From contig DIXT01000011.1 in NCBI GenBank assembly GCA_002436085.1, forward strand, positions 45,782 through 96,283: DNA of 50,502 nucleotides, given 5' to 3'. The stretch is from Anaerolineaceae bacterium UBA6073 (lineage in GTDB: Bacteria; Chloroflexota; Anaerolineae; Anaerolineales; Anaerolineaceae). The notes below the pieces were generated by a model. The model was not told where the DNA came from. It made no database searches and saw only the letters and a list, made by a program, of their open reading frames with translations. The position numbers and the translations under genes were made by a program. This document shows positions 25,624 through 33,205 of this stretch, in pieces; position 1 is the first letter of the stretch; every line of letters begins with the position of its first letter.

Positions 25624-26616
25624 ATGAGCCAACGCGGAATTCCCCAAAAAACCAAAGACGAACACCAGATGACCATCCGGCGCGGCATGGTTACGCGCAA
25701 CTACCTGATGACCTGGGACCTGGACAAGTGTGTCGGCTGCCAGATCGGACCGATTGTCTGCCCCAAGGAAGCGCTGACGCATGTACCGGTCCAGCTTGAG
25801 AATGGCCGCATTGCGGTAAAAGCTTCCGTGGATGTGGACGAGACAAAATGCGTAAACTGCGGCATGTGCGTCGTTTCATGCCCCACGCACGCCATCAGCC
25901 TGACCATCAACGGCAAGCCGGAAATTCCGGTGCGGGAGTATGAAACCTATCCGGAATACATCGCGAAAACCATATTCCGTCGGGAGCTTTTTGACTTTTC
26001 CCTCAAAGATTTTGTCATCGACAACTGCTCCGCGGACGTCATCAGTTACGACGAGCAGCGGGACACAATGCGCGTGGACTTTGCCAACTGCATTCACTGC
26101 CGTCAGTGCGAAGTCGCGAGCAAAGGCGCCTTCGAAGTGCACCAGCCCTGGCAGGGTTCCGTGGAGTTGCACCGCGAACGCTGCGTCGAGGGCTGTTTTG
26201 CCTGCGCGGATATCTGCCCGACCCGCGCGCTGCACATCAATGACCAAGGCAAGCTGGTGTTAGCAGATTACTACTGCATTAAATGCGGGGCTTGCATGCA
26301 AGTTTGCCCGATCAAACCCAAATACGAAAGTCAGGAATTTGAATTTGACTATCAGGGTATGCAGGTTAAACGCACCCGTGATGTGCTGGTGAACCCGGAC
26401 GAACTGGCGGTCAAAGTGGAACGCTGGCGTCTCAATCACAAACCCGTCTCCAGCGCGGCCTGGACCGAAGCTCTGCGCAAGCTTGCCGATGATAAAGCGA
26501 AAATGGTCGAAATCGACCGCAAACGCGCCTTACGCCGCGCGGATTTGGTGCGCGCCCTGCGCGGACACACCCTGACGGAAACGCGCGCGGTAGCTAAGAA
26601 AAAGAAGCCGGGCTAA
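25624..26616 (+). CDS. Polyferredoxin-type iron-sulfur protein
   Basis: A 330-residue protein with several [4Fe-4S] motifs. CVGCQIGPIVC has a slightly altered spacing, and CVNCGMCVVSC is regular. An unusual CIHCRQC without a fourth regular Cys comes next. CVEGCFACADIC and CIKCGACMQVC complete the set. A long helical, Lys/Arg-rich tail (about 255-330) has no cysteine. It resembles polyferredoxins such as MvhB and may be the exit or storage wire for low-potential electrons. It is the last gene of the operon, ten bases after the flavoprotein, and a strong terminator follows. Confidence 0.78.
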   Translation: MSQRGIPQKTKDEHQMTIRRGMVTRNYLMTWDLDKCVGCQIGPIVCPKEALTHVPVQLENGRIAVKASVDVDETKCVNCGMCVVSCPTHAISLTINGKPEIPVREYETYPEYIAKTIFRRELFDFSLKDFVIDNCSADVISYDEQRDTMRVDFANCIHCRQCEVASKGAFEVHQPWQGSVELHRERCVEGCFACADICPTRALHINDQGKLVLADYYCIKCGACMQVCPIKPKYESQEFEFDYQGMQVKRTRDVLVNPDELAVKVERWRLNHKPVSSAAWTEALRKLADDKAKMVEIDRKRALRRADLVRALRGHTLTETRAVAKKKKPG

Positions 26617-26659
26617 ACGAAGCTACGGGGCTGTGACGCTGGCAGCTGGAATTGAATTC

Positions 26660-26692
26660 AAACCCTCAGCAGCGCATGCCTGCTGAGGGTTT
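26660..26692 (+). terminator. Terminator of the AOR/Hdr operon
   Basis: AAACCCTCAGCAG (26660-26672) pairs perfectly over 13 bases with CTGCTGAGGGTTT (26680-26692). The run of T is short (CTCTTT follows), but the stem is very stable. Confidence 0.8.
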
Positions 26693-26714
26693 CTCTTTGG
26701 AAGGAAGACACACA

Positions 26715-26993
26715 ATGGCAAACAGCCTCATTCTTTTGGGCAAGAGACTGATAGCGGATACTTCTTCAGCGGAAATCCGCAGGATAGAAAATATCCTCAA
26801 ACAGGAGAACATCCCGTACCGCCTGCAGACTCAGCGCACCCGCGGTGTTTTAGGTTCGATGATAGACTCCCGCTCATACGCCGCGTCAAATATCGCACTG
26901 TACAAAGGCGCTGAGCAACCCAATTTCGTTTACACCATCTATGTGCGTCGAAAGGATTACCAGCGCGCCAATGCGCTGATGCAGGTACGCTGA
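26715..26993 (+). CDS. Small protein of unknown function (92 residues)
   Basis: I do not recognise this gene with certainty. It is a short alpha/beta protein beginning MANSLILLGKRLIADTSSAE. A central part, RRIENILKQENIPYRLQTQR, and a C-terminal KDYQRANALMQ resemble the small DUF2007-like fold, in which a helix-strand unit ends in a 'KDYERANEL' type motif. No signal peptide or metal motif is present. GGAAGGAAG lies before the ATG at 26715. An upstream in-frame ATG falls inside the preceding terminator hairpin, so I reject it. Confidence 0.7.
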   Translation: MANSLILLGKRLIADTSSAEIRRIENILKQENIPYRLQTQRTRGVLGSMIDSRSYAASNIALYKGAEQPNFVYTIYVRRKDYQRANALMQVR

Positions 26994-27041
26994 AAAGGTG
27001 TTCCCGATTGCATTCCTGCCGCGTTGGAAGCTTGCGGCGCT

Positions 27042-28397
27042 TTACACCTCAGAGCCGTATCCGAAGTTGCTCGAATAATCAAAGGACCAGCCGGTCTCCC
27101 GGGTGTATTCCGGGTTTTTCTCCCCGGGTCCGTAAATAAGCACACGCGCCCTTGAGCGCAAGCGCCCAAAACTCTGCTGGTCGGGCGCGGTGGTAATCAC
27201 GTTGCGGAAAGTGCCGCTGTTCAGGTAATACCGCTGCCGCCCCCCGCTGGCCTGCAGGAGTTCGACCGTCGGGCTGTGGGTATGCCCACTGACAATGCAG
27301 TTAATGCTGGATTCGCTTGCGCTAAGGCAATCTTCCTTCTTAATCATGTCCATCAGTGTGCCGAGCTTGTACTTTCCTGAGAGCGATTCAATCATCCTGG
27401 CAAAGACCCAGAAAGGAATGCTCCGCTTCCAGATGCGTTTATCCAGCAGCACTTTCAGGCTGAAGAGCGGCATGTCCACCAGCGCGCCCATTGTCAGAAA
27501 CTGCTGTTTCAGCTTCACATCGCGGGCAATATCATCCCGAATTCCCTTGAACACGGGTTCCAAGTAGCGCCAGGTTTCGTCGCGGCTCAGCCCGGGCGTG
27601 GAGAACAGAAAATTCATCAGCGCGTTGGCGGGGCGGACGTTGTCGAATTCCATGATGCGTTGGTAGAGGACGAGGAGCGGCGTCTGCTTCAGGATTCCAG
27701 CGTCCGTGTAATAGTCCTTGAAAACTTTTGGCAGCCTGGCAGCCAGTTCCAGGGTGGTGATATCCCCCAGCACCGGGCGTTTGTACCACTCCGCTGGCAT
27801 GATAACCGGAAGCGAGGATTCTGTGCGCAGGTTCACGCCAAAGTTGTTCGGGTCATACTCGTGCCCATGCCGCACCAAAACCCCGGGCTGTCCATCAAAT
27901 GGATGCAGATATTGGTTTTCAAACGGCTCCGCGCTCTCCCCCATCCCAAGCAAAGTGCGTACAGCAGAACGGACTGCCGGGGTGGCGTTAGCCAGGCGGT
28001 CGTGGTTGCCGGGTATGTAATGCACTCTGGTCGGGCGCTGGAACACGTTTTCCAGGCCGCGGATGATTTGCAAGGTTTCCGCCACGCGCTCGTCTTCTGC
28101 AATTGCGCTCAGAACAGCCATTATCTTGGCTTCCTGGGCGCTTCCCTGCGCTATGTCATCCAGATGGCCGTAAGGTCTCAGGCTGTCTTCCAGCCACAAT
28201 GCGGAACGCGTCAGTTCAAAAATATCCCCTGCCAGCGCCAGGTCTACTTCGGGGACCACGCCGTCATCCAGCGATTCCGCGATTGCCCGGAAATACTCCT
28301 GATACACGCGCGCGGGGAGGTTATGGTTAAACTGCGCCCCGGACAGGCTCAGTGATTTTGACTCCGCCAGGTGCAGGTCCGACATGACAATCAACAT
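27042..28397 (-). CDS. Calcineurin-like metallophosphoesterase
   Basis: A 451-residue phosphoesterase of the calcineurin-like superfamily. All five metal-binding blocks are present in order: SDLHLAE at the N-terminus, LAGDIFE, IPGNHDRLAN, RHGHEYDP and VSGHTHSPT. There is no signal peptide, so it is probably cytoplasmic. It is longer than typical 250-300-residue members because of a roughly 150-residue helical insert between the GHEYD and GHTH blocks. Substrate unknown. UDP-diacylglucosamine or cyclic nucleotide hydrolysis cannot be chosen from sequence alone. It lies 85 bases after the propeller-protein gene on the same strand. Confidence 0.85.
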   Translation of the reverse strand: MLIVMSDLHLAESKSLSLSGAQFNHNLPARVYQEYFRAIAESLDDGVVPEVDLALAGDIFELTRSALWLEDSLRPYGHLDDIAQGSAQEAKIMAVLSAIAEDERVAETLQIIRGLENVFQRPTRVHYIPGNHDRLANATPAVRSAVRTLLGMGESAEPFENQYLHPFDGQPGVLVRHGHEYDPNNFGVNLRTESSLPVIMPAEWYKRPVLGDITTLELAARLPKVFKDYYTDAGILKQTPLLVLYQRIMEFDNVRPANALMNFLFSTPGLSRDETWRYLEPVFKGIRDDIARDVKLKQQFLTMGALVDMPLFSLKVLLDKRIWKRSIPFWVFARMIESLSGKYKLGTLMDMIKKEDCLSASESSINCIVSGHTHSPTVELLQASGGRQRYYLNSGTFRNVITTAPDQQSFGRLRSRARVLIYGPGEKNPEYTRETGWSFDYSSNFGYGSEV

Positions 28398-28482
28398 AGA
28401 TATCCTTTATCATTCTAATTAATGAAGCTTCCGCCGGCATCGATAAAGCCAAGTGCGCCGGAAAGTGATCAATCCAGAAGTT

Positions 28483-30585
28483 TTACTGCCCGTTCCAGAG
28501 GAACGCGCCGGCCTCGCGCGTGCCAAAAAACACGCGGGAGCTGTCCGCCGGGTCGATGATAACGCTCTGATAACTCCAGCGGTTGAGCACAGGCGTTGCA
28601 ATCTGCCAATGCGCGCCGCTGTCGCCGCTCCAGTAGACAGACCCTGCCCCGCCCGCTGCCATCAGGCTCGTGTTTTGGGCGTGGAAACTGATCGAGAGGA
28701 TGTTTTTTCCAGCAGCCCCCACTGGCACCCACAGCGTGCCATTATTGTCCCGCATGTAGATGCCATTCACCGTGGCGGCAAAGTAGTCGTCGCCCCTGGC
28801 AAGAATTTGATTGGTATTTACCCCTTCCAAGCCCTGGTTGATGCTGGTGAACGCTCCGTTTTTCAGGTAGCGCGCTGTGCAGCTCCCGTTAGTGTCGCAG
28901 GCGGAAAGCAGCACGCGGCCAAGCACTGTGTCAACAGAGAGGCTGGTGATGGAATACCCGTTCAAGCCGACCTGGGACCAGGTTCCGCTGGAATACTTCC
29001 ACAAACCCTTCCCGGCCGTGCCTCCATAAAGCGTGCTTCCCATGGCTGTCAGACTGATGAGTGGGGTGTTATTGAGCCCTGCCTCTGTTTGGTAATCGAG
29101 AGCAGCCAGGATTTCTTGGGCGGCATATTCCTCCGGCTGGCTTATCGCTGGCAAGACGGTCTCCAGATACCAGGCCGGATCGTACCCCGCGGATTGGGGA
29201 TTGTTGATGGTCGTCCAGCTTCCCCCGCTTGAAACATACAACGCGCTGGGCGTTAAAGCGTATAGTTTGTTGTTAGCCGCAGTCAGCCAGGTCACCTGGC
29301 GGTTGCCCAAACCGGAATTCACTTCCTGCCAGGTATTTCCGCCGTCATTCGTCCGGACCACGCCAATACCGTAGATCCCAGCGTAAACATAGCCCGGCTG
29401 CCCTGTGATGGCCGCCAAGCCGTTGTTGGAAAGGCTGCTCACATCGCTGTGGCTGGGGGTCCAGCTTGCGCCTGAATTGGTTGAGCGGTAGAGCCCCCGG
29501 TAGCTTAATCCTGCATACCAATTCTGTGGAGAGCCCGGAGCAATGACGAAATCATATAGGAACTGCCCACTCAGGCCCACGCTGCCCCAGCTTGAGCCGT
29601 TATTGGTAGAACGGTAAAGTCCGTTCTCGTAAGTACAGGCAAACAGGGGCTTGGTCCCATCGGCAGATGGATCCATATACAGTCGGTAAATTTCCACATC
29701 CGCAGGCAGTCCGCTGCTGACCTTGGACCAATTAACTCCGCTGTTGGTGCTCTTGTAGACGCCCTCGCCGTGCCAGACGCCTCCGAAAATCAGGGAAGGA
29801 TTGCCGCTGTCGATAGCTGTGCTGCGCGCGCTGAGGTCGGAAACGCCGCTATTAATTGGGCTGAAACTCTCGCCGCCGTTCACGCTTTTGTAAAAGCCGT
29901 GTTCGTGCGCGGAAAGGTACAGGACGCTGCTGTTCATCGGGTCCACGTCGATGTCGTAAAAGTAATCGTATGTGTTGAACAGGTCTCCGCGCAGCAGCAG
30001 GCTCCAATCCGCGCCGCCGTTCATGCTCTTGTACACCACGCCAATCAGAGTGTTTTTGATCCGTCCGGCAAAGTAGACCGTGGATGGATTTTGGGGGTCA
30101 ACCTCAAGGTCGTACACTACGTGCGGGTCGGTCAGGCTGCCGTTTGAGACAAACCAATTCGCGCCTGCGTCGGTGCTCTTGTACACACCCCCGGCATAGG
30201 TACCAGCATACAGAATATTTCCATTTTGCGGGTCAATCGCTAAGGATTGGATGTAGGTGTTATCCAAGCCGGTAATTTGCTGCGTCCAGCTTGCTCCCTG
30301 GTCCGTGCTGCGATAAACGCCAGCGCCGTAAGTGCCCAGATAGATGATGGAGCTGTTAGTTGGGTCCACCGCCACTGCCGTGAACGTGCCGCCGTCCGGA
30401 CCAACAGACATGGACTGCACCGGCGGAGGCGGCGGCGCCTTGAACAGGATTGGGAGATAGATGATCGCCTCCACCTCTGTGCTTTGCCGCATAGTTCCAG
30501 CCGAAGCGGGCGCATACAGCAGACCAGCGCTGAGGACCGCGCATAATAACATTAGAAAAAATCGGGGTTTCTTGTAATAGCTCAT
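28483..30585 (-). CDS. Exported Asp-box (BNR/sortilin-like) beta-propeller protein
   Basis: A 700-residue secreted protein. Residues 1-30 form a signal peptide (positively charged MSYYKKPRF, hydrophobic core, APASAG cleavage region), followed by a short Pro-rich stretch. The rest consists of repeated propeller blades with Asp-box motifs of the form S-x-D-x-G-x-x-W, for example STDQGASWTQQ, STDAGANW, STNSGVNWSKV, STNNGSSWGSV and TNDGGNTWQEV. Similar repeats occur in Ycf48, sialidases and xyloglucanases. No sialidase catalytic set is evident, so a binding or cell-surface role is more likely. I use ATG 30585. An in-frame ATG at 30612 would lengthen the signal peptide by nine residues. Confidence 0.82.
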   Translation of the reverse strand: MSYYKKPRFFLMLLCAVLSAGLLYAPASAGTMRQSTEVEAIIYLPILFKAPPPPPVQSMSVGPDGGTFTAVAVDPTNSSIIYLGTYGAGVYRSTDQGASWTQQITGLDNTYIQSLAIDPQNGNILYAGTYAGGVYKSTDAGANWFVSNGSLTDPHVVYDLEVDPQNPSTVYFAGRIKNTLIGVVYKSMNGGADWSLLLRGDLFNTYDYFYDIDVDPMNSSVLYLSAHEHGFYKSVNGGESFSPINSGVSDLSARSTAIDSGNPSLIFGGVWHGEGVYKSTNSGVNWSKVSSGLPADVEIYRLYMDPSADGTKPLFACTYENGLYRSTNNGSSWGSVGLSGQFLYDFVIAPGSPQNWYAGLSYRGLYRSTNSGASWTPSHSDVSSLSNNGLAAITGQPGYVYAGIYGIGVVRTNDGGNTWQEVNSGLGNRQVTWLTAANNKLYALTPSALYVSSGGSWTTINNPQSAGYDPAWYLETVLPAISQPEEYAAQEILAALDYQTEAGLNNTPLISLTAMGSTLYGGTAGKGLWKYSSGTWSQVGLNGYSITSLSVDTVLGRVLLSACDTNGSCTARYLKNGAFTSINQGLEGVNTNQILARGDDYFAATVNGIYMRDNNGTLWVPVGAAGKNILSISFHAQNTSLMAAGGAGSVYWSGDSGAHWQIATPVLNRWSYQSVIIDPADSSRVFFGTREAGAFLWNGQ

Positions 30586-30674
30586 CGCGCCGGCAAGGCA
30601 GCCCTTTCTCATAATCCAAGCTAAAGAACTGCAATAATTATGCCATCTTTTATGCTGATAAGCATGTATTGGGA

Positions 30675-31724
30675 TTACATCAGCGCGTTCATTACCCGCG
30701 AAAATGCTTTCACGCAAGTATCCACAGCTTCGTCATCCACATCGTTGTGGGTTACCAGGCGGAATGTGCGTTCACCCGTATCGCCTATCAGCACACCCTG
30801 CTGCGCCAAAAGCGACACAATCTCCGCGGCGTTGTGGTTCACAGTGGGTTCCAGAGCCAGGTAAACCATATTGGTATAGGGCGTGCCTTTATCTATGCGC
30901 AAACCGCGCACCTCAAGCAGCGCGTCCGCCAATCGGCGTGCCCTTTGGTGGTCGTCCGCCAGGCGCGCAATCATGTGGTCAAGCGCCACAATTCCCGCGG
31001 CGGCCAGAATGCCAGCCTGACGCATTCCCCCGCCCAACATCTTGCGAAGACGGCGGGCTTTATCGATCATCTCCCGGCTGCCGCACAAAACAGACCCGAC
31101 CGGCGCGCACAGGCCTTTGCTCAGGCAAAAGGTAACCGAGTCGGCGGAACGAACCAGCTCCGCTGCCGGCACTCCCAGCGCGACAGCCGCGTTGAAGATG
31201 CGCGCACCGTCAATGTGCAGTGTCAATCCATGCTGTCGGGCAAAAGCGGCCACGCTGCCGCAATACTCCGGCTCCAGCGGCATGCCCCCGCAAGCGTTCT
31301 GGGTGTTTTCCAGAATCACCATGCGCGAAATCGGCTCATGAAAATCATTTGGGTTGCGCAGCGCGCCTTGCAGGTCCTCCAGTGCCAGGCTGCCGTCCGG
31401 TTGGTTGGGAATCGTATGCATGCACACGCCGCCCAGGACGGAGACTCCGCCGGCTTCGTGCAGAAAAGTATGCCCCTGCCTGCCCATAATCGCTTCCGCG
31501 CCGCGTTCACAGACGGCCAAAACCGCCAGCAAGTTTCCCATCGTGCCGGAAGTCACGAACAGCGCATCTTCTTTCCCGAGCAGCTCCGCCGAGCGGGCTT
31601 CCAGACGGTTTACTGTGGGATCCTCTCCATAGACGTCATCTCCTACTTCAGCCTGCGCCATTGCCTGGCGCATTAAAGGGGTTGGTATTGTGACGGTATC
31701 GGAACGAAAATCATAAAGGCGCAT
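30675..31724 (-). CDS. ltaE: Low-specificity L-threonine aldolase
   Basis: PLP-dependent aldolase that splits threonine or allo-threonine to glycine and acetaldehyde. The 349 residues begin with the family signature MRLYDFRSDTVTIPTPLMRQAM. They also contain GDDVYGEDPTVNRLE, FVTSGTMGNLLA, the LHIDGARIFNAAVALG aspartate that contacts PLP, and the Schiff-base lysine in FCLSKGLCAPVGSVLCG. I start at ATG 31724 with AGGAG upstream. A GTG two codons earlier overlaps the Shine-Dalgarno sequence. It begins three bases after the rluD stop and so belongs to the ileS operon. Confidence 0.92.
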   Translation of the reverse strand: MRLYDFRSDTVTIPTPLMRQAMAQAEVGDDVYGEDPTVNRLEARSAELLGKEDALFVTSGTMGNLLAVLAVCERGAEAIMGRQGHTFLHEAGGVSVLGGVCMHTIPNQPDGSLALEDLQGALRNPNDFHEPISRMVILENTQNACGGMPLEPEYCGSVAAFARQHGLTLHIDGARIFNAAVALGVPAAELVRSADSVTFCLSKGLCAPVGSVLCGSREMIDKARRLRKMLGGGMRQAGILAAAGIVALDHMIARLADDHQRARRLADALLEVRGLRIDKGTPYTNMVYLALEPTVNHNAAEIVSLLAQQGVLIGDTGERTFRLVTHNDVDDEAVDTCVKAFSRVMNALM

Positions 31725-31726
31725 GC

Positions 31727-32653
31727 TCACTCCTGATTGGAAAGCTGATTGAGAACTTCTTTCAGGTCGTCCGGCAGCACAGCCTGAAACTCCGTCAGGT
31801 TTTTCTCTCCCGGAAGGATAATCCTCAGTTTCGCGGCGTGCAAAAAGAAACGCTTCATCGGCAAAGAGGGTTTGCGTCTGCCGTAAACCCGGTCCCCGAC
31901 GACCGGGCAGCCAATGTACGCCATATGCACGCGGATTTGATGCGTCCGCCCGGTAAATGGATGTACCTCCAGCAGCGTGTGGTCACGAAAGCTTTGTCGG
32001 GTGTGGTACTCAGTCACCGCTTTCCGGCCTTTGCCTTCGTACACGACTGCCATCTTCTGTCGAAACCTGGCATCACGCCCTACCGCCGCTTCAATGCGTC
32101 CGCTGGGTGTCGGGGGGTGCCCGTCGACCAAAGCCAGGTAGTACTTCTCAGTTTTTCTGGACTTGAACTGCCTTACCAGCCAGGCGTAAGCGCTTTGGGT
32201 GCGGGCAAGCACCAACACCCCGGAGGTTTCCTTATCCAGGCGGTGCACGACTCCGGGCCGTTCCGGTTCGCCCACCTGGCGCAATTCCGGCCAGCGGTAA
32301 AGCGCGGCGTTCACGACAGTACCGGTCGTATGCCCGGCGCCCGGGTGCACGATGAGCCCGGCGGGTTTGTTGATTACAATTGTATTCTCATCCTGATAAA
32401 TGACGTCCAGCGGTAAGTTTTCCGCAATGACGCCCTTCTCCTCTTCCGCCGGCAATTCCACGCTGACCAATTGCCCGGCGCTTAACTTCAAGGCGGGTTT
32501 AAAGCACATCTGCGCGTCCACCTTCACTTTTCCGTTGGCAATCAGCTCCTGGAACAGCGAACGGGAATATTCGGGCAATTCTTCTGCCAGAAATTTATCC
32601 AACCGCTCGGGTTCAGCCTTTTGGAAGCGGAGCTCTTTCGTCACTGCATTCAT
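31727..32653 (-). CDS. rluD: 23S rRNA pseudouridine synthase, RluD family
   Basis: A 308-residue pseudouridine synthase. The N-terminal S4 RNA-binding domain (about 15-75) contains RLDKFLAEELPEYSRS. The catalytic domain has GLIVHPGAGH and the active-site HRLDKETSGVLVLART, whose Asp is the nucleophile. Towards the C-terminus stand PFTGRTHQIRVHMAYIGCP and GDRVYG. RluD modifies helix 69 of 23S rRNA. Related RluC/RluA members cannot be fully excluded. In many bacteria it follows lspA, as it does here (13 bases). Confidence 0.9.
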   Translation of the reverse strand: MNAVTKELRFQKAEPERLDKFLAEELPEYSRSLFQELIANGKVKVDAQMCFKPALKLSAGQLVSVELPAEEEKGVIAENLPLDVIYQDENTIVINKPAGLIVHPGAGHTTGTVVNAALYRWPELRQVGEPERPGVVHRLDKETSGVLVLARTQSAYAWLVRQFKSRKTEKYYLALVDGHPPTPSGRIEAAVGRDARFRQKMAVVYEGKGRKAVTEYHTRQSFRDHTLLEVHPFTGRTHQIRVHMAYIGCPVVGDRVYGRRKPSLPMKRFFLHAAKLRIILPGEKNLTEFQAVLPDDLKEVLNQLSNQE

Positions 32654-32666
32654 GGATGCGCCTGTT

Positions 32667-33188
32667 TTAACCTTTTATCTCTTCCTGGTTGTTTTCGGCG
32701 CCAGGCAGGCTGTGTGCACGAGCTTTTTTATCTTCCAGCAACAGCGCGAGAATGAGCAGCCCAACACCAACGGTCACGCAAGAATCCGCGACATTGAAGA
32801 CCGGAAAGTTGCCGACCGCGATAAAATCCAGCACGTAACCCTGGGTAAAGCGGTCAATCAGGTTGCCGACCGCCCCTCCCAGCATAATCGCCAGGCACAC
32901 GCGCACAAACTTTTGCTCGTACGGGATGGTCTGATAGTAGACCAGAATGAACAGGATGATAGCCGAGGTGAGCACCTTCAATACCATATTCCCATTCTGG
33001 AAAATCCCAAACGCCGCGCCGGTATTCTGCCAGTAAACAATTCGGAAGAACTCCGAAGGCGGAAAAGGCAGCCAGGCCTGACCCAATACCAGGTTTTGAC
33101 GGATAATCAACTTCGTCCATTGGTCCAACTCAACGACTGCCAGAGCAATCCCAAAAAGCAGCAGATTAATCTTCAGTTTATTTTTCAA
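32667..33188 (-). CDS. lspA: Lipoprotein signal peptidase II
   Basis: Inner-membrane aspartyl protease that cleaves prolipoprotein signal peptides. The 173 residues contain four hydrophobic segments and the conserved boxes: LDQWTKLII in the first, NTGAAFGIF, then GGAVGNLIDRF and VFNVADSCVTVG, which hold the two catalytic aspartates. The C-terminal tail is polar and slightly longer than usual. It lies between ileS and rluD, a common arrangement, and is transcribed from the ileS promoter. Confidence 0.95.
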   Translation of the reverse strand: MKNKLKINLLLFGIALAVVELDQWTKLIIRQNLVLGQAWLPFPPSEFFRIVYWQNTGAAFGIFQNGNMVLKVLTSAIILFILVYYQTIPYEQKFVRVCLAIMLGGAVGNLIDRFTQGYVLDFIAVGNFPVFNVADSCVTVGVGLLILALLLEDKKARAHSLPGAENNQEEIKG

Positions 33189-33205
33189 GATTCAGCACCA
33201 ATTCT

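Noticed and set aside
27001..27041. Terminator between the 92-residue gene and the phosphoesterase gene
   Set aside because: Only a five-base-pair GCCGC/GCGGC stem with a long loop and short T run is visible. I do not consider it supported.
28453..29232. Plus-strand frame opposite the propeller protein
   Set aside because: The minus-strand frame has a signal peptide and regular Asp-box repeats. The plus-strand frame has no family features.
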